A stretch of DNA of 64,000 nucleotides, taken from Tragulus kanchil. Its lineage: Eukaryota > Chordata > Mammalia > Artiodactyla > Tragulidae. The stretch spans positions 256,181,330-256,245,329 of the forward strand of contig JAIOJX010000026.1 in NCBI GenBank assembly GCA_022376925.1. The letters run 5' to 3'. This document shows positions 48,185-60,190 of this stretch, one piece after another. Made by a program: the position numbers and the translations under genes. The stretch's first letter is position 1; each line of letters begins with the position of its first letter. A model generated the notes under the pieces. That model had not been told where the DNA came from. It made no database searches and saw nothing but the letters and a program-made list of their open reading frames with translations.

Positions 48185-48466
48185 GGGGCTTCCCTGGTGG
48201 TCCAGTGTTAAGGACACCGCCTTGCGGTGCAAGGGATGCCGGTTCGATACCTGGCCTGGGAAGATCCCAAGTGCCATGGAGCGGATGGACCCATGCGTCC
48301 AATTACTGCGCTAGAGCTCTGGAGCACATGCGCCCAGAGCCGATACTCAGCAACAACAGAGGCCACTACGATGGGAGGCCCACACAGGCCAAACAACAGA
48401 AATGGACGGAAATAAATAAATGAAAGACCAATAGAAGTGGCCAAAAAAAAAAAAAAAGAAAAGAAA
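48185..48466 (+). mobile_element. CHR-2-like SINE
   Basis: Head ggcttccctggtggtccagt, a B-box-like ggttcgatacc, body gggaggcccacacaggcc, end agaccaatagaagtggcc and an A tail. It is flanked by AAATCATTAGG/AAACCATTAGG. Confidence 0.88.
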
Positions 48467-48663
48467 GAAAAACCATTAGGTAATAAAACTTGCAGTGAAT
48501 AAAGTTTTAGAATTCTCCACTGTTCGGTCATATTAATTATATAGGTTAATCGTGTGTCACACTGATTGACTCTATGCAACATCAATTATGCTTATTCAAT
48601 TGCCATGAATATTTAACTATGAATTTTAAAGATAATTGTTTATTTGAACAGAGATGGCATTAT

Positions 48664-50928
48664 AAATTTTTGAAAATTAAAATTTGTAGACAGTAATTTA
48701 TATTTGTTAAAATGCTATCTTTATTGTGCATGTAGAATAGCTAATTAAAAATAATTGGAAGAAGTGGCAAAGGAAAATATAAGATGAAGGGCATGAGACT
48801 TCACTGTCAGTGAGAGTCATTATAAAGTTGAATAAACTCCCCGAAACATATCTTTAATGACTTGTCACTTGAGACTTTAAAACTCAAGAGGAAAACAACA
48901 AAAAGTAAATTAAAAAAAAAAAAAATCAAGCCCAGATATGCTGTAGTTTGGAGACAGTAAGAGAGTTCAGTAAGTTCTTCAGAACTTCTGACTTCCATGA
49001 TACAAACTTTTATTATTTTTAGCACTTCCCAGAATCCGTTTTCATAAATAACTAAAATGGGACATTTGGTAATCACATCTAATATTCCATTCTTCCATTG
49101 TGATAAATGAGGTACTATTTTCATTCACTTCATCAAGATTTTAGATTGTCCGGAGAACATTTGCATATATTCTTAGCTTATTTCAAGTTGGGGTCATGAC
49201 AAAAGCTTATTTAATAAAATAGGGAGAGTAACTGCAAAACATGTAAAGCCTAAACATCCTTGATTCAATAAAACGTCTGTTGTCAGATATAGTCACTTTG
49301 AATAATGGTGATAATAATAGATAATATTTATATATTCTGTGAAAATTATATTCATATAATTTTGAATCCTGCCAAGTGAAGAACATCCTATTTGTCCTCG
49401 TATTTTTGTTAAATTTTTTGATATACTTTCTTAATCTCGACATTTTTATCTGTCTAGGAATATACTCAATAACTAAAGTGTTACAAAATAACAATGGTGA
49501 GAAAATACTAAACAGAGTTGGGAATTTTATTTCAGAGAAAGTACTACATGCATGTTATCTTATTTAATAATCACAACAGACTATTTTGTGAGAAAATATT
49601 ATTCCTATTTTGTAGATGGGCAAACTGAGTCTTAGTGGAGTCTGTCAAATCATTGCTGAAAGACATAAACGGAGCAAGTCACAGAGTTGGACCTGGAACA
49701 CAAGCAGTTTGTCCACACTAGTTCTTGCACCCACTTAGCGAAATTTAACAAAATCTATAGATCTAGTTCCTCTTATGCTAAGCTAAAGTTGATTTAACAG
49801 ATCATTAAATTTTTGAAAATTAAAATTTGTAGACAGTAATTTATATTTGTTAAAATGCTATCTTTATTGTGCATGTAGAATAGCTAATTAAAAATAATTG
49901 GAAGAAGTGGCAAAGGAAAATATAAGATGAAGGGCATGAGACTTCACTGTCAGTGAGAGTCATTATAAAGTTGAATAAACTCCCCGAAACATATCTTTAA
50001 TGACTTGTCACTTGAGACTTTAAAACTCAAGAGGAAAACAACAAAAAGTAAATTAAAAAAAAAAAAAATCAAGCCCAGATATGCTGTAGTTTGGAGACAG
50101 TAAGAGAGTTCAGTAAGTTCTTCAGAACTTCTGACTTCCATGATACAAACTTTTATTATTTTTAGCACTTCCCAGAATCCGTTTTCATAAATAACTAAAA
50201 TGGGACATTTGGTAATCACATCTAATATTCCATTCTTCCATTGTGATAAATGAGGTACTATTTTCATTCACTTCATCAAGATTTTAGATTGTCCGGAGAA
50301 CATTTGCATATATTCTTAGCTTATTTCAAGTTGGGGTCATGACAAAAGCTTATTTAATAAAATAGGGAGAGTAACTGCAAAACATGTAAAGCCTAAACAT
50401 CCTTGATTCAATAAAACGTCTGTTGTCAGATATAGTCACTTTGAATAATGGTGATAATAATAGATAATATTTATATATTCTGTGAAAATTATATTCATAT
50501 AATTTTGAATCCTGCCAAGTGAAGAACATCCTATTTGTCCTCGTATTTTTGTTAAATTTTTTGATATACTTTCTTAATCTCGACATTTTTATCTGTCTAG
50601 GAATATACTCAATAACTAAAGTGTTACAAAATAACAATGGTGAGAAAATACTAAACAGAGTTGGGAATTTTATTTCAGAGAAAGTACTACATGCATGTTA
50701 TCTTATTTAATAATCACAACAGACTATTTTGTGAGAAAATATTATTCCTATTTTGTAGATGGGCAAACTGAGTCTTAGTGGAGTCTGTCAAATCATTGCT
50801 GAAAGACATAAACGGAGCAAGTCACAGAGTTGGACCTGGAACACAAGCAGTTTGTCCACACTAGTTCTTGCACCCACTTAGCGAAATTTAACAAAATCTA
50901 TAGATCTAGTTCCTCTTATGCTAAGCTA
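48664..50928. repeat. D14: direct duplication, period 1143
   Basis: Copies 48664-49786 and 49807-50928 with a 20-base filler resembling the flank before 48664. Confidence 0.95.
49550..49730 (+). repeat. MIR remnant
   Basis: Typical MIR core: gttatcttatttaataatca, cacaacagactat, ttttgtagatgggcaaactg, agtcttagtgg and cacagagttggacctggaac. Its copy is at 50693-50870 in D14. Confidence 0.75.
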
Positions 50929-51000
50929 ATTGTTCTGTCATGTGATAGTCCTCAAGTTTTCCTGAGTTTTCCAACCTTTAGCATCAAATCTGGATATATT

Positions 51001-51962
51001 CAAAAAATGGGAAAAAGATCTAAAGAGATGCCTCTCCAAAGAGGACATACAGATGGCCCAAAAGCACATGAAACAATGCTCAACCTCGCTGATTATTAGA
51101 GAAATGCAAATTAAAACTACAATGAGATATCACCTCACACCTGTCAGAATGGCCATCATCAAAAAATCTGCAGACAATAAATGCTGGAGAGGGTGTGGAG
51201 AAAAGGGAACCCTCTTGCATTGCTGGTGGGAATGTCAATTGATACAGCCTCTATGGAAGACAGTATGGAGATTCCTTAAAAAACTAAAAATAGAAGCATG
51301 CTATGACCCAGCAATCCCACTACTAGGCTTATATCCTGATGGAATCAAAACTGAAAGAAGCACCAGTACCCCAATGTTCATTGCAGCTCTCTATACAATA
51401 GCCAGAACATGGAAGCAACCTAGATGTCCATCAACGAATGAATGGATACAGAAGCCCTGGTACATATATATAATGGAATACTACTCAGCTGTTAAAAGAA
51501 ATGCAGAAGACTCAGTCCTAATGAAGTGGCTGGCACTAGAACCTATCATAAAAAGTGAAGTAAGTCAAAAAGAGAAATACAAATACAGTATACTAACACA
51601 TATATATATGGAATCTAGTAGGATGGTCTTGATAACACACACAGGAAACTCATGGAAAAACAGACAAGGCATAGACATAGGGACATTGTGGGGAAGAAAT
51701 AGGGAGGGGGAAGCATGGAGGGAGTAACATGGAAACCTATACTGTCATGTATGGAAAAGATAGCTATTGTCATTGTGCTAAGGGAATAGGAGTGCTTACA
51801 ATGGCATGGGGCGATGGGCCGGAGGGGTGGGATTGGGGGAACTGGTGGGGTGGGGACCATGGATATGCATATGACTGATATGGGAACATACATGTCTGTG
51901 AACAACAAAACTCTGTAAAACCTTTAAAATAAAGAATTAAAAAAAAACCATTAAAAAAAAAC
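51001..51962 (+). mobile_element. 5'-truncated L1 with ORF2 C-terminus and 3' UTR
   Basis: A target-site duplication TCTGGATATATT at 50989-51000 and 51963-51974 brackets about 960 bases. From 51053 the frame stays open for 224 codons and matches the L1 ORF2p C-terminal region ([50 protein letters not shown]). The endonuclease and reverse transcriptase are missing. A 3' UTR and A-rich tail follow. It cannot mobilise itself. Confidence 0.93.
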
Positions 51963-52222
51963 TCTGGATATATTGATTAAGCACAACTACCCAGTTCATG
52001 TATATTGTCTACAACAAAATGCATATATATGGACATTCCTTTTAAGCAAATGTGTTCAAGCGAGTTAGATCAAAAGCATACTTTATTTAGGGGCATTTCT
52101 CCCCATTTTCTCATAATTTCAGTTAACTGAAGTTCTTTTAGGTATTTATTGCATTTTTTTGCATTGGACTTTTGTGCTATTAAAAAAATAATAACTGGTT
52201 TGGGAGTTAGAATGGATACAGA

Positions 52223-52431
52223 GGGCCTCCACAGTGATTCAGATGGTAAAGAATCTGCCTGCAGTGCAGGAGATCTGGGTTTGATTCCTGGGTTGGGAAG
52301 ATACCCTGCAGAAGAGAATGGCTACTCACTCCAGTATTATTGCCTGGAGAATTCCATGGACAGAGTAGCCTGGCAGGATATAGTCAATGTAGTATCAGAA
52401 TCAGACATGACTGAGCCACTAACTCTTTTTC
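52223..52431 (+). mobile_element. Bov-tA SINE
   Basis: Bov-tA body with aaagaatctgcctgcagtgc and tggacagagtagcctggc, flanked by the exact 11-bp repeat ATGGATACAGA (52212 and 52432). Confidence 0.92.
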
Positions 52432-52771
52432 ATGGATACAGAATATACTTATAAGAATCAGTGGGTTAGTTTTCTTCAAATACTCATTGATCCCCTTTCC
52501 CCATGGAATCACCATAACAGACATTCCCACAATGTTCTATGTGACACTATGTTAGGTCTGACTGACCATACAGAACCTTTTATGCTATGATTGAGAAAAA
52601 TGATGGCCATTCCAGAATTTTGCAAACACTTATAGGTGATCTAAGACTTGATCTGTGCAAATATGTCATTAAATTGCAGATTAGATTAACATGTAGTATG
52701 GCTTTTCATTTGTGCAAAGTGCAAAGTCAGCACTGAGGAGAGACAAACTGATTCTGAGGAAATTTGATTAC

Positions 52772-53035
52772 CTTTGCAAGAGTGACTTCTTTTATCTAGG
52801 TGAATTCTTCCTGAGGTGGGCACTGTTTCTTCAAGGTCAAGTCCAGTTGCTTTCCCTATTCCTGGAGGAGAATCAACAATTCCTGAGAAGAGAGGCTTTT
52901 GTTCATCATCAATGGAGGAGATGAAAGATGAAGATCTGCTTTTTTTCTCATCAAAGGGCTTCTTGGAACTCTGGTAATGTCTTATGGTATCTATAGAGTC
53001 TTCAGCATCATTTGTAGTGCTTCCTTTGCCAAAAT
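52772..53035 (-). CDS. KCNH7: KCNH7 exon of the distal cytoplasmic C-terminus, first copy
   Basis: A 264-nt exon read from 53035. Two bases complete Asp, then [39 protein letters not shown] and, at the end, [10 protein letters not shown] plus one base. This is the low-complexity, Ser-rich region between the cyclic-nucleotide-binding homology domain and the coiled coil of ERG3. The acceptor is TTTCATAG and the donor is GTAATC. Phase is 1 at both ends. It is duplicated at 53827-54090. Because 264 is divisible by three, joining both copies would add 88 residues without breaking the frame, so an automatic model could silently contain a false internal repeat. Confidence 0.92.
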
Positions 53036-53826
53036 CTATGAAACAAAAGTTATTTTATAGAAGATAATTAAATATGAGGCTCTATGCTATAGTAATTATA
53101 ATTACTATACTATCTAACTGTACATAAACTAGGTTTTTCAGTGATGTTTTTAAAATAACTTTAATGTAGAATGTTTTTAAGCTGCCAGAAAGGTGGTTTT
53201 TTTTTTTTTTTTCCTACCAAAAATACAGCTATCCAAGATTTTTTTTTGTCTTAATTCACAGGTCATTAGATTACTGTAATGAAATATATTATTCCTTTCA
53301 AAATTAACAGAATTTCTGTGAGGGTAATCACATTTACATCTCAGAAGAAAATAACTATAACGTAACTTAAACCTCATTTATACACATTCAACAGTCATTT
53401 GTATTCTTAAAATCTGGTGTACTATCTCTTTAAGGAAATGAAAAAGTGAAGAGAAATGTGTCCTAATTCTAAAATATCACCATGATGCAACTTATTGTTT
53501 GTTTATTTTTAACCTTCATGCCCTCTCATCTGTGGTAGTCATTCACACATTATGAAGGTCAAATTTTTAAGGCTGGCAGGCTGAATTTCAACCTTAGTTC
53601 ACTGTTGAGGTCTGACTGACCATACAGAACCTTTTATGCTATGATTGAGAAAAATGATGGCCATTCCAGAATTTTGCAAACACTTATAGGTGATCTAAGA
53701 CTTGATCTGTGCAAATATGTCATTAAATTGCAGATTAGATTAACATGTAGTATGGCTTTTCATTTGTGCAAAGTGCAAAGTCAGCACTGAGGAGAGACAA
53801 ACTGATTCCTGAGGAAATTTGATTAC

Positions 53827-54090
53827 CTTTGCAAGAGTGACTTCTTTTATCTAGGTGAATTCTTCCTGAGGTGGGCACTGTTTCTTCAAGGTCAAGTCCA
53901 GTTGCTTTCCCTATTCCTGGAGGAGAATCAACAATTCCTGAGAAGAGAGGCTTTTGTTCATCATCAATGGAGGAGATGAAAGATGAAGATCTGCTTTTTT
54001 TCTCATCAAAGGGCTTCTTGGAACTCTGGTAATGTCTTATGGTATCTATAGAGTCTTCAGCATCATTTGTAGTGCTTCCTTTGCCAAAAT
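53827..54090 (-). CDS. KCNH7: KCNH7 exon of the distal cytoplasmic C-terminus, duplicate copy
   Basis: Same 264 bases, splice sites and phase as 52772-53035, within the second copy of D15. It is closer to the 5' part of the gene. The flanks of the two copies differ in a T run (about 18 against 8-9 T near 53200/54255) and in a missing segment near 53565, as expected from sequencing or assembly error at a contig end. Probably one real exon. Confidence 0.9.
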
Positions 54091-55399
54091 CTATGAAACA
54101 AAAGTTATTTTATAGAAGATAATTAAATATGAGGCTCTATGCTATAGTAATTATAATTACTATACTATCTAACTGTACATAAACTAGGTTTTTCAGTGAT
54201 GTTTTTAAAATAACTTTAATGTAGAATGTTTTTAAGCTGCCAGAAAGGTGGTTTTTTTTTCCTACCAAAAATACAGCTATCCAAGATTTTTTTTTGTCTT
54301 AATTCACAGGTCATTAGATTACTGTAATGAAATATATTATTCCTTTCAAAATTAACAGAATTTCTGTGAGGGTAATCACATTTACATCTCAGAAGAAAAT
54401 AACTATAACGTAACTTAAACCTCATTTATACACATTCAACAGTCATTTGTATTCTTAAAATCTGGTGTACTATCTCTTTAAGGAAATGAAAAAGTGAAGA
54501 GAAATGTGTCCTAATTCTAAAATATCACCATGATGCAACTTATTGTTTGTTTATTTTTAACCTTCATGCCCTCTCATCTGTGGTAGTCATTCACACATTA
54601 TGAAGGTCAAATCCAGAACCCCCCTTGTCTTAAAGGCTGGCAGGCTGAATTTCAACCTTAGTTCACTGTGATCAATGGTCTTGACGTTCCATGCAGTTTG
54701 GGTTTGCAGCATATAGCCAAGAATATAAAACTTGAAAACAGTTATTCAGGGAGGTTTACCTAATTACATTAAAGCCAGTAGTGCATATTGTTTATTTTAC
54801 ACTAAAATGTCAGGATAATTTCAGCCCTGAAGCTTGTCTTAGAACATATTTCAGCAGAAAAAACCCCAAGAGACAAATCCTAGAACTTGTTTCCATTAGT
54901 GTCCTGGGGAGATGGTATCATTCTCCATCTGGTTATGACTAATAAGTAACCAACATACTCCAGAAGGTATATCATTTCTAGAGAAACATTGAAGACAGTG
55001 TCTCCATCTACTCTCTGTCTGGTTATGCCTAGTTTGTTATTTATAGAAGGCCAAATGAACTGATTTAAGGCCACTTCAGAGAAACTTCCAACTGTTTTTT
55101 AAAATTCCCATATGGCACAGAAATTAAACAGAGATTTTTTTTCTTTTATTTAAAAAAATCATAATTTAAAATATGAGAAGCCAGAAAGCAGTCCAAAATA
55201 AAAATGGAGAGACTTTAAAAAACCAGCTTCATGTGAAATGGTTATCAAGGAGTTAATATCCTGCCAATGAAAGTTAAATGTAGTGCAAGCAGATTGCTTA
55301 ATTTATTTTCTTTAGGATTTCTTACTTACTCAGTGATTTCATCATTACTGAGAAGACCACAGACCTTTTCCGTCTCAACCACTGCCGACATCTAGATTA

Positions 55400-55609
55400 C
55401 CTGCACTCAGTCACTTCAATCATGTCAGACGCTTTGCGACCCCATGGACTGTAGCCTGCTGGACTCCTCTGTCCATTGGATTCTCCCGGCCAGAATGCTG
55501 GAATGGGTTTCCATTCCCTTCTCCAGGGGATCTTTCCACCCCAGGGACTTAATTCAGGGCTCTTGCACTGCAGGCAGATTTTTCCATCTGAGCCACCAGG
55601 GAGGACCCA
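55400..55609 (-). mobile_element. Bov-tA SINE
   Basis: Reverse-strand Bov-tA: cgaccccatggactgtagcc, ttctcccggccagaatgctg and tctgagccaccagggagga. Duplicate at 56467-56677 in D16. Confidence 0.86.
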
Positions 55610-55661
55610 TCCCTACAGTGCTCAATCACTAGTCTAGTTGGTTGTAAACATCAGCTCTTCT

Positions 55662-55945
55662 CGCTCTCTCTCTCTTTTTTTTTTTTGGCCACTTCTATTG
55701 GGCTTTCATTTATCTATTTTCATCCATCTTTGTGCTTTGGCCCGTGTGGGCCTCCCATCGCAGTGGCCTCTGTTGCTGCCAAGCACAGGCTCTGGGCGCA
55801 TGCGCTCCAGAGTTCTGGCTAGGTAGTTGGAAACATCGGTCCAGCCGCTCTGCGGCACGTGGGATCTTCCCAGGCCAGGGATCAAAAAGGCAGCCCTTTC
55901 ACTGCAAGGTAGTGTCCTTAACACTGGACCACCAGGGAAGACCAA
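55662..55945 (-). mobile_element. CHR-2-like SINE
   Basis: ggccacttctattgggcttt at the left, head with gaccaccagggaa at the right, flanked by the exact repeat ATCAGCTCTTCT (55650 and 55948). Duplicate at 56730-57013. The copies differ by one substitution (ttggaaaca against ttggacaca). Confidence 0.9.
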
Positions 55946-56466
55946 TATCAGCTCTTCTTACCCAAGCACTCCTCAGAGTCACTGACACAGCCCTCTTTCA
56001 TTCTTGTCATCTCTTCCCGTTTTGATTTTAACATCTTCCTTCCTGAAAATCCAATCATTTCTCCCACATTAGGAACATATCTTTGCATTCCTCAAAAAAT
56101 AATAGTTTCTAATTTATAGAAGGCCAAATGAACTGATTTAAGGCCACTTCAGAGAAACTTCCAACTGTTTTTAAAATTCCCATATGGCACAGAAATTAAA
56201 CAGAGATTTTTTCTTTTATTTAAAAATCATAATTTAAAATATGAGAAGCCAGAAAGCAGTCCAAAATAAAAATGGAGAGACTTTAAAAAACCAGCTTCAT
56301 GTGAAATGGTTATCAAGGAGTTAATATCCTGCCAATGAAAGTTAAATGTAGTGCAAGCAGATTGCTTAATTTATTTTCTTTAGGATTTCTTACTTACTCA
56401 GTGATTTCATCATTACTGAGAAGACCACAGACCTTTTCCGTCTCAACCACTGCCGACATCTAGATT

Positions 56467-56677
56467 ACCTGCACTCAGTCACTTCAATCATGTCAGACGC
56501 TTTGCGACCCCATGGACTGTAGCCTGCTGGACTCCTCTGTCCATTGGATTCTCCCGGCCAGAATGCTGGAATGGGTTTCCATTCCCTTCTCCAGGGGATC
56601 TTTCCACCCCAGGGACTTAATTCAGGGCTCTTGCACTGCAGGCAGATTTTTCCATCTGAGCCACCAGGGAGGACCCA
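56467..56677 (-). mobile_element. Bov-tA SINE, duplicate of 55400-55609
   Basis: Second-copy version in D16. Confidence 0.83.
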
Positions 56678-56729
56678 TCCCTACAGTGCTCAATCACTAG
56701 TCTAGTTGGTTGTAAACATCAGCTCTTCT

Positions 56730-57013
56730 CGCTCTCTCTCTCTTTTTTTTTTTTGGCCACTTCTATTGGGCTTTCATTTATCTATTTTCATCCATCTTTG
56801 TGCTTTGGCCCGTGTGGGCCTCCCATCGCAGTGGCCTCTGTTGCTGCCAAGCACAGGCTCTGGGCGCATGCGCTCCAGAGTTCTGGCTAGGTAGTTGGAC
56901 ACATCGGTCCAGCCGCTCTGCGGCACGTGGGATCTTCCCAGGCCAGGGATCAAAAAGGCAGCCCTTTCACTGCAAGGTAGTGTCCTTAACACTGGACCAC
57001 CAGGGAAGACCAA
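56730..57013 (-). mobile_element. CHR-2-like SINE, duplicate of 55662-55945
   Basis: Second-copy version in D16, including the flanking ATCAGCTCTTCT repeats. Confidence 0.86.
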
Positions 57014-58189
57014 TATCAGCTCTTCTTACCCAAGCACTCCTCAGAGTCACTGACACAGCCCTCTTTCATTCTTGTCATCTCTTCCCGTTTTGATTTTAAC
57101 ATCTTCCTTCCTGAAAATCCAATCATTTCTCCCACATTAGGAACATATCTTTGCATTCCTCAAAAAATAATAGTTTCTAACTTTATGCAATAGATGTTAA
57201 AGGAAACGCTTCACTTCTCTAAATTATCCTCATACATGCTTAACGAATTGGGTCAGTTTGCTCCTTCTAAGTAAGCCTTTGTGCAGTTTGGGCATCCGGG
57301 GTATCAAATTAGCAAAGGTGTCTCCTTTTCCCCCCAAATGCTTTTCCTTTAAACATTTTCATGGACTCTTTTCCAGTAGAATCTAATGTAAATTAAGTTC
57401 ATATTTTATTCATATAGCTCTAATTTCAGTAAGGATAATACTAATGTGGATATTTGTAATGAGTGGACATCACAAATTATTAAATCACTTGTTTTCTTTG
57501 GCTTGAGCAGTCTTAGGTGTTCTCTGCAGATTTGTAAATCCTCAGTAAAATGTTCTGTCCCACCTACCACATGGGCCTTGGTCTTAGTTTGCTAACCCAG
57601 GGTCTGGTTTTGGATGCATAGGCAAAAATTCATCAGTTTAACATATATTGTTGAATTGAATTAGATAACTGGCTGATTTCAGCTTGGGACGTGTGTTCAC
57701 AATATGGTAGATCAGGAAGTATTATTTCATTCTCTACTGAAATGGAGAAAATTGTTTTATATACATGATATTTAAATCCTTTTGCAAACATATCCAGTAA
57801 ATGCAGGATCATGAAATAAGAAGTTTGGTATCTTTGAATTTTTCCAGTGTGTAGGGGAAATTACCCCATATTTATTCCAGTGTTCTTTGCCACTGAGTGA
57901 TCAGCCAGCTGCTTTTTGGAACTCAGGCCACGTGAACAATTTCTCTGATGTAGCCCAAGTGCAACAACATTTTTCTGTTATGTGCTAGAGAAATCAAAGC
58001 TTCAAATTTGATCATTTAAAATGACAGCTGAAATGACAATCTATTGGGGGATTAACAATGGAAACTGCTCAGGTTTAGGTGGAAGGTTGGCTAATGGAAT
58101 ACATGAAATTGGACTGAAATGAGTTATTTAGCCTCCAGTTACCTTTAGATTTTTATGGCCTATTTCATTTCTGGTTTTTTCTACCTAAC

Positions 58190-58313
58190 TGGGTTTTTTT
58201 GGGGTGCACTCCAGGTGGCATGTAGGATCTTATTTACCCAACTAGGGATGAACTTGGGCCCTCCTGCAGAGGAAATGTGGAGTCTTAACCACTGAATCAC
58301 CACTGGAAGTCCC
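58190..58313 (-). mobile_element. CHR-1-like SINE fragment
   Basis: ggtggcatgtaggatctt, caactagggatgaacttggg and gtggagtcttaaccactgaa are the reverse strand of a CHR-1-type head, flanked by CTAACTGG/CTAAACTGG. Confidence 0.75.
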
Positions 58314-58397
58314 TAAACTGGATTATTTAATATAGATTAAATAGCATTAGGTACTCTTTTTTCCTTAGGGTTATTCTTAATGCTATTTTATTATTTC

Positions 58398-58676
58398 CTT
58401 TTTCCTTTTTATTTTTTGGGGCACTTCTATTGCTCTTACATTTATTTATTTTCATCCATCTTTGTTCTTTGGCCTGTGTGGGCCTCCCATCGCAGTGGCC
58501 TCTCTTGCTACAGAGCACCGGCTCTGGGTGCATGCACTCCAGAACTTCGGCTTGGTAGTTGGACACATTAGTCCAGCTGCTTCCCAGCACGTGGGATCCT
58601 CCCAGGTCAAGGATCGAACTGGCGCCCCTTGCACTGCAAGGCACTGTCCTTACCCACTGGTCCACCAGGGAAGCCC
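58398..58676 (-). mobile_element. CHR-2-like SINE
   Basis: gcacttctattgctctt at the left, ccaccagggaagccc at the right, flanked by similar TATTTTATTATTTC sequences on both sides. Confidence 0.87.
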
Positions 58677-59445
58677 GCATTTTATTATTTCTTAATGCTA
58701 TTTTCTTGAATGTTATGTAGAAACAGTATTCAGAATAGTAATATGAAGGAGTTTTTACATTTTCCCCACTGGTAGAAGTGGGACTGTAAAATCATTCCTG
58801 TTACAATCATTGTACAAAGAAAAAAAATTGCCTGTTTAATTAAGTCTGGAATTGTTCTGACATAGGTGACTGAAAACTTTCTTAAAAAAAGCTTGTTTCT
58901 GTAGGTTGAGAGCCCATCTTATCTCCTTTTCTCACAGGATACAATTCTAGAACATTTATGAATTGTCTTATGGGTGTCTCTTTGGGTTCAGGATGGACTG
59001 AAGAGCACAGAATGAACGTCTTGTTGAAGAGATTGACCCATCTATCTTAAGAATGATTATATAAAATTCTTGTATTTCAAACAATCTGGGAACAAATGCC
59101 TGTGCTATCTCCATCATTTATGGATTCTTCCTCTCAGTTTATTTATCATTTTTATTTGTCAGTCCCAACAGGTGAGCCCAACTTTTGGTAAAAGAAATTA
59201 ATTTAATGTGTTCTCTCAGCATTTGTGTTTAAGATTTCCCACTAGTAACAGTTTTGAGATAAGCTGAGCAGCTTCCTGGTGAGTGCATTTAAAAAATTTA
59301 TTTCATTGGCAGTTGGAATTTAAAACAACCTTCTTCATTTGATTTCAAGTACTTTAGTTCTCTAGCATCAAAAAAGGTTACAAGCAGATTAGCATCACTT
59401 TCCTACATAAATACAGATAAAGAGTTATCTTAAAAATTAAAACAC

Positions 59446-59768
59446 TTTTCTGGGGGTTCCATGGTGGTTCAGTGGGTAAGGACACCGCTTTGCAGTGCAA
59501 GGGGCGCTGGTTCGATCCCTGGCCTGGGAAGATCCCACGTGCCACGGAGCAGCTGGACCAATGTGTCCAATTACGGAGCTGGAGCTCTGGAGCGCATGCG
59601 CCCAGAGCCGGTGCTCTGTGACAGCAGAGGCCACCGCGATGGGAGGCCCACACGGGCCAAAGAACAAAGATGGATGAAAATGGACAAATGAAAGACCAAT
59701 AGAAGTGACCCGCCTGCTCCCCTCCCTCCCCACCCCACCTGCCTCAAATAAATAAATAAATCTTAAAA
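59446..59768 (+). mobile_element. CHR-2-like SINE with C-rich extension
   Basis: A nearly consensus-like copy (gctggttcgatccctggcct, ggagcgcatgcgcccagagc, gatgggaggcccacacgggc). After the usual end agaccaatagaagtg it carries a C-rich block (ctcccctccctccccaccc) and an (aaat) tail, as in the element at 6745. It is flanked by TTAAAAATTAAAACAC-like repeats. Confidence 0.9.
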
Positions 59769-60190
59769 AAAAAAATTAAAACACATTTATATATTAATGA
59801 AATTGATAACTAAGGTTAATCATTATTTCTTATTTGAGAAGATATTCCAGAGATGCCAGAGTATAATAGCAATATATTTAAAGGATTAACTTCAGAAAAT
59901 TAGATTTGACTCACTTCTATTCCTCATAAAGTTTAACAGTGTATATATTTATCTTAACCTCAATAACTTTCATAGAAGTTATTTATTTTGGAGAAACACT
60001 CCCTAAACTTGACTGACTTTTGTATGACAATGTGAAATCCCTAAACCATTATTACAAGGAGATAAGGTTTATTGCTATTCTCTGAAACACAGGTAGGATG
60101 AGTTCAAGACCTCTTTTCACTGTTATTTTCTGGAACATTAGATTTCTCCAGTTGAATACATATAGAAGTACCCATTTAATAAAAGTTACA

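Larger units (their letters stand above)
45067..52771 (-). other. KCNH7: KCNH7 intron
   Basis: Non-coding. It holds an internally deleted SINE (45404), a Bov-tA (46253), a CHR-2-like SINE (48185), duplication D14 with a MIR (49550/50693), a 5'-truncated L1 with ORF2 tail (51001-51962) and a Bov-tA (52223). From about 46.5 to 48.1 kb nothing was recognised apart from AT-rich intron sequence. Confidence 0.55.
52554..54669. repeat. D15: direct duplication, period about 1054
   Basis: Copies 52554-53606 and 53608-54669. It includes the 264-nt KCNH7 exon. Confidence 0.95.
55038..57180. repeat. D16: direct duplication, period about 1070
   Basis: Copies 55038-56111 and 56112-57180. Copies differ in T- and A-run lengths near their left ends. 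Confidence 0.95.

Noticed and set aside
49207..49494. A 95-codon frame repeated at 50350
   Set aside because: AT-rich chance frame in an intron, duplicated only by D14. Composition is dominated by Ile, Tyr, Phe, Lys and Asn as expected from AT-rich DNA.
28527..54090. KCNH2 or KCNH6 as the identity of the channel exons
   Set aside because: The [22 protein letters not shown] and [12 protein letters not shown] stretches and the location beside GCA point to KCNH7.
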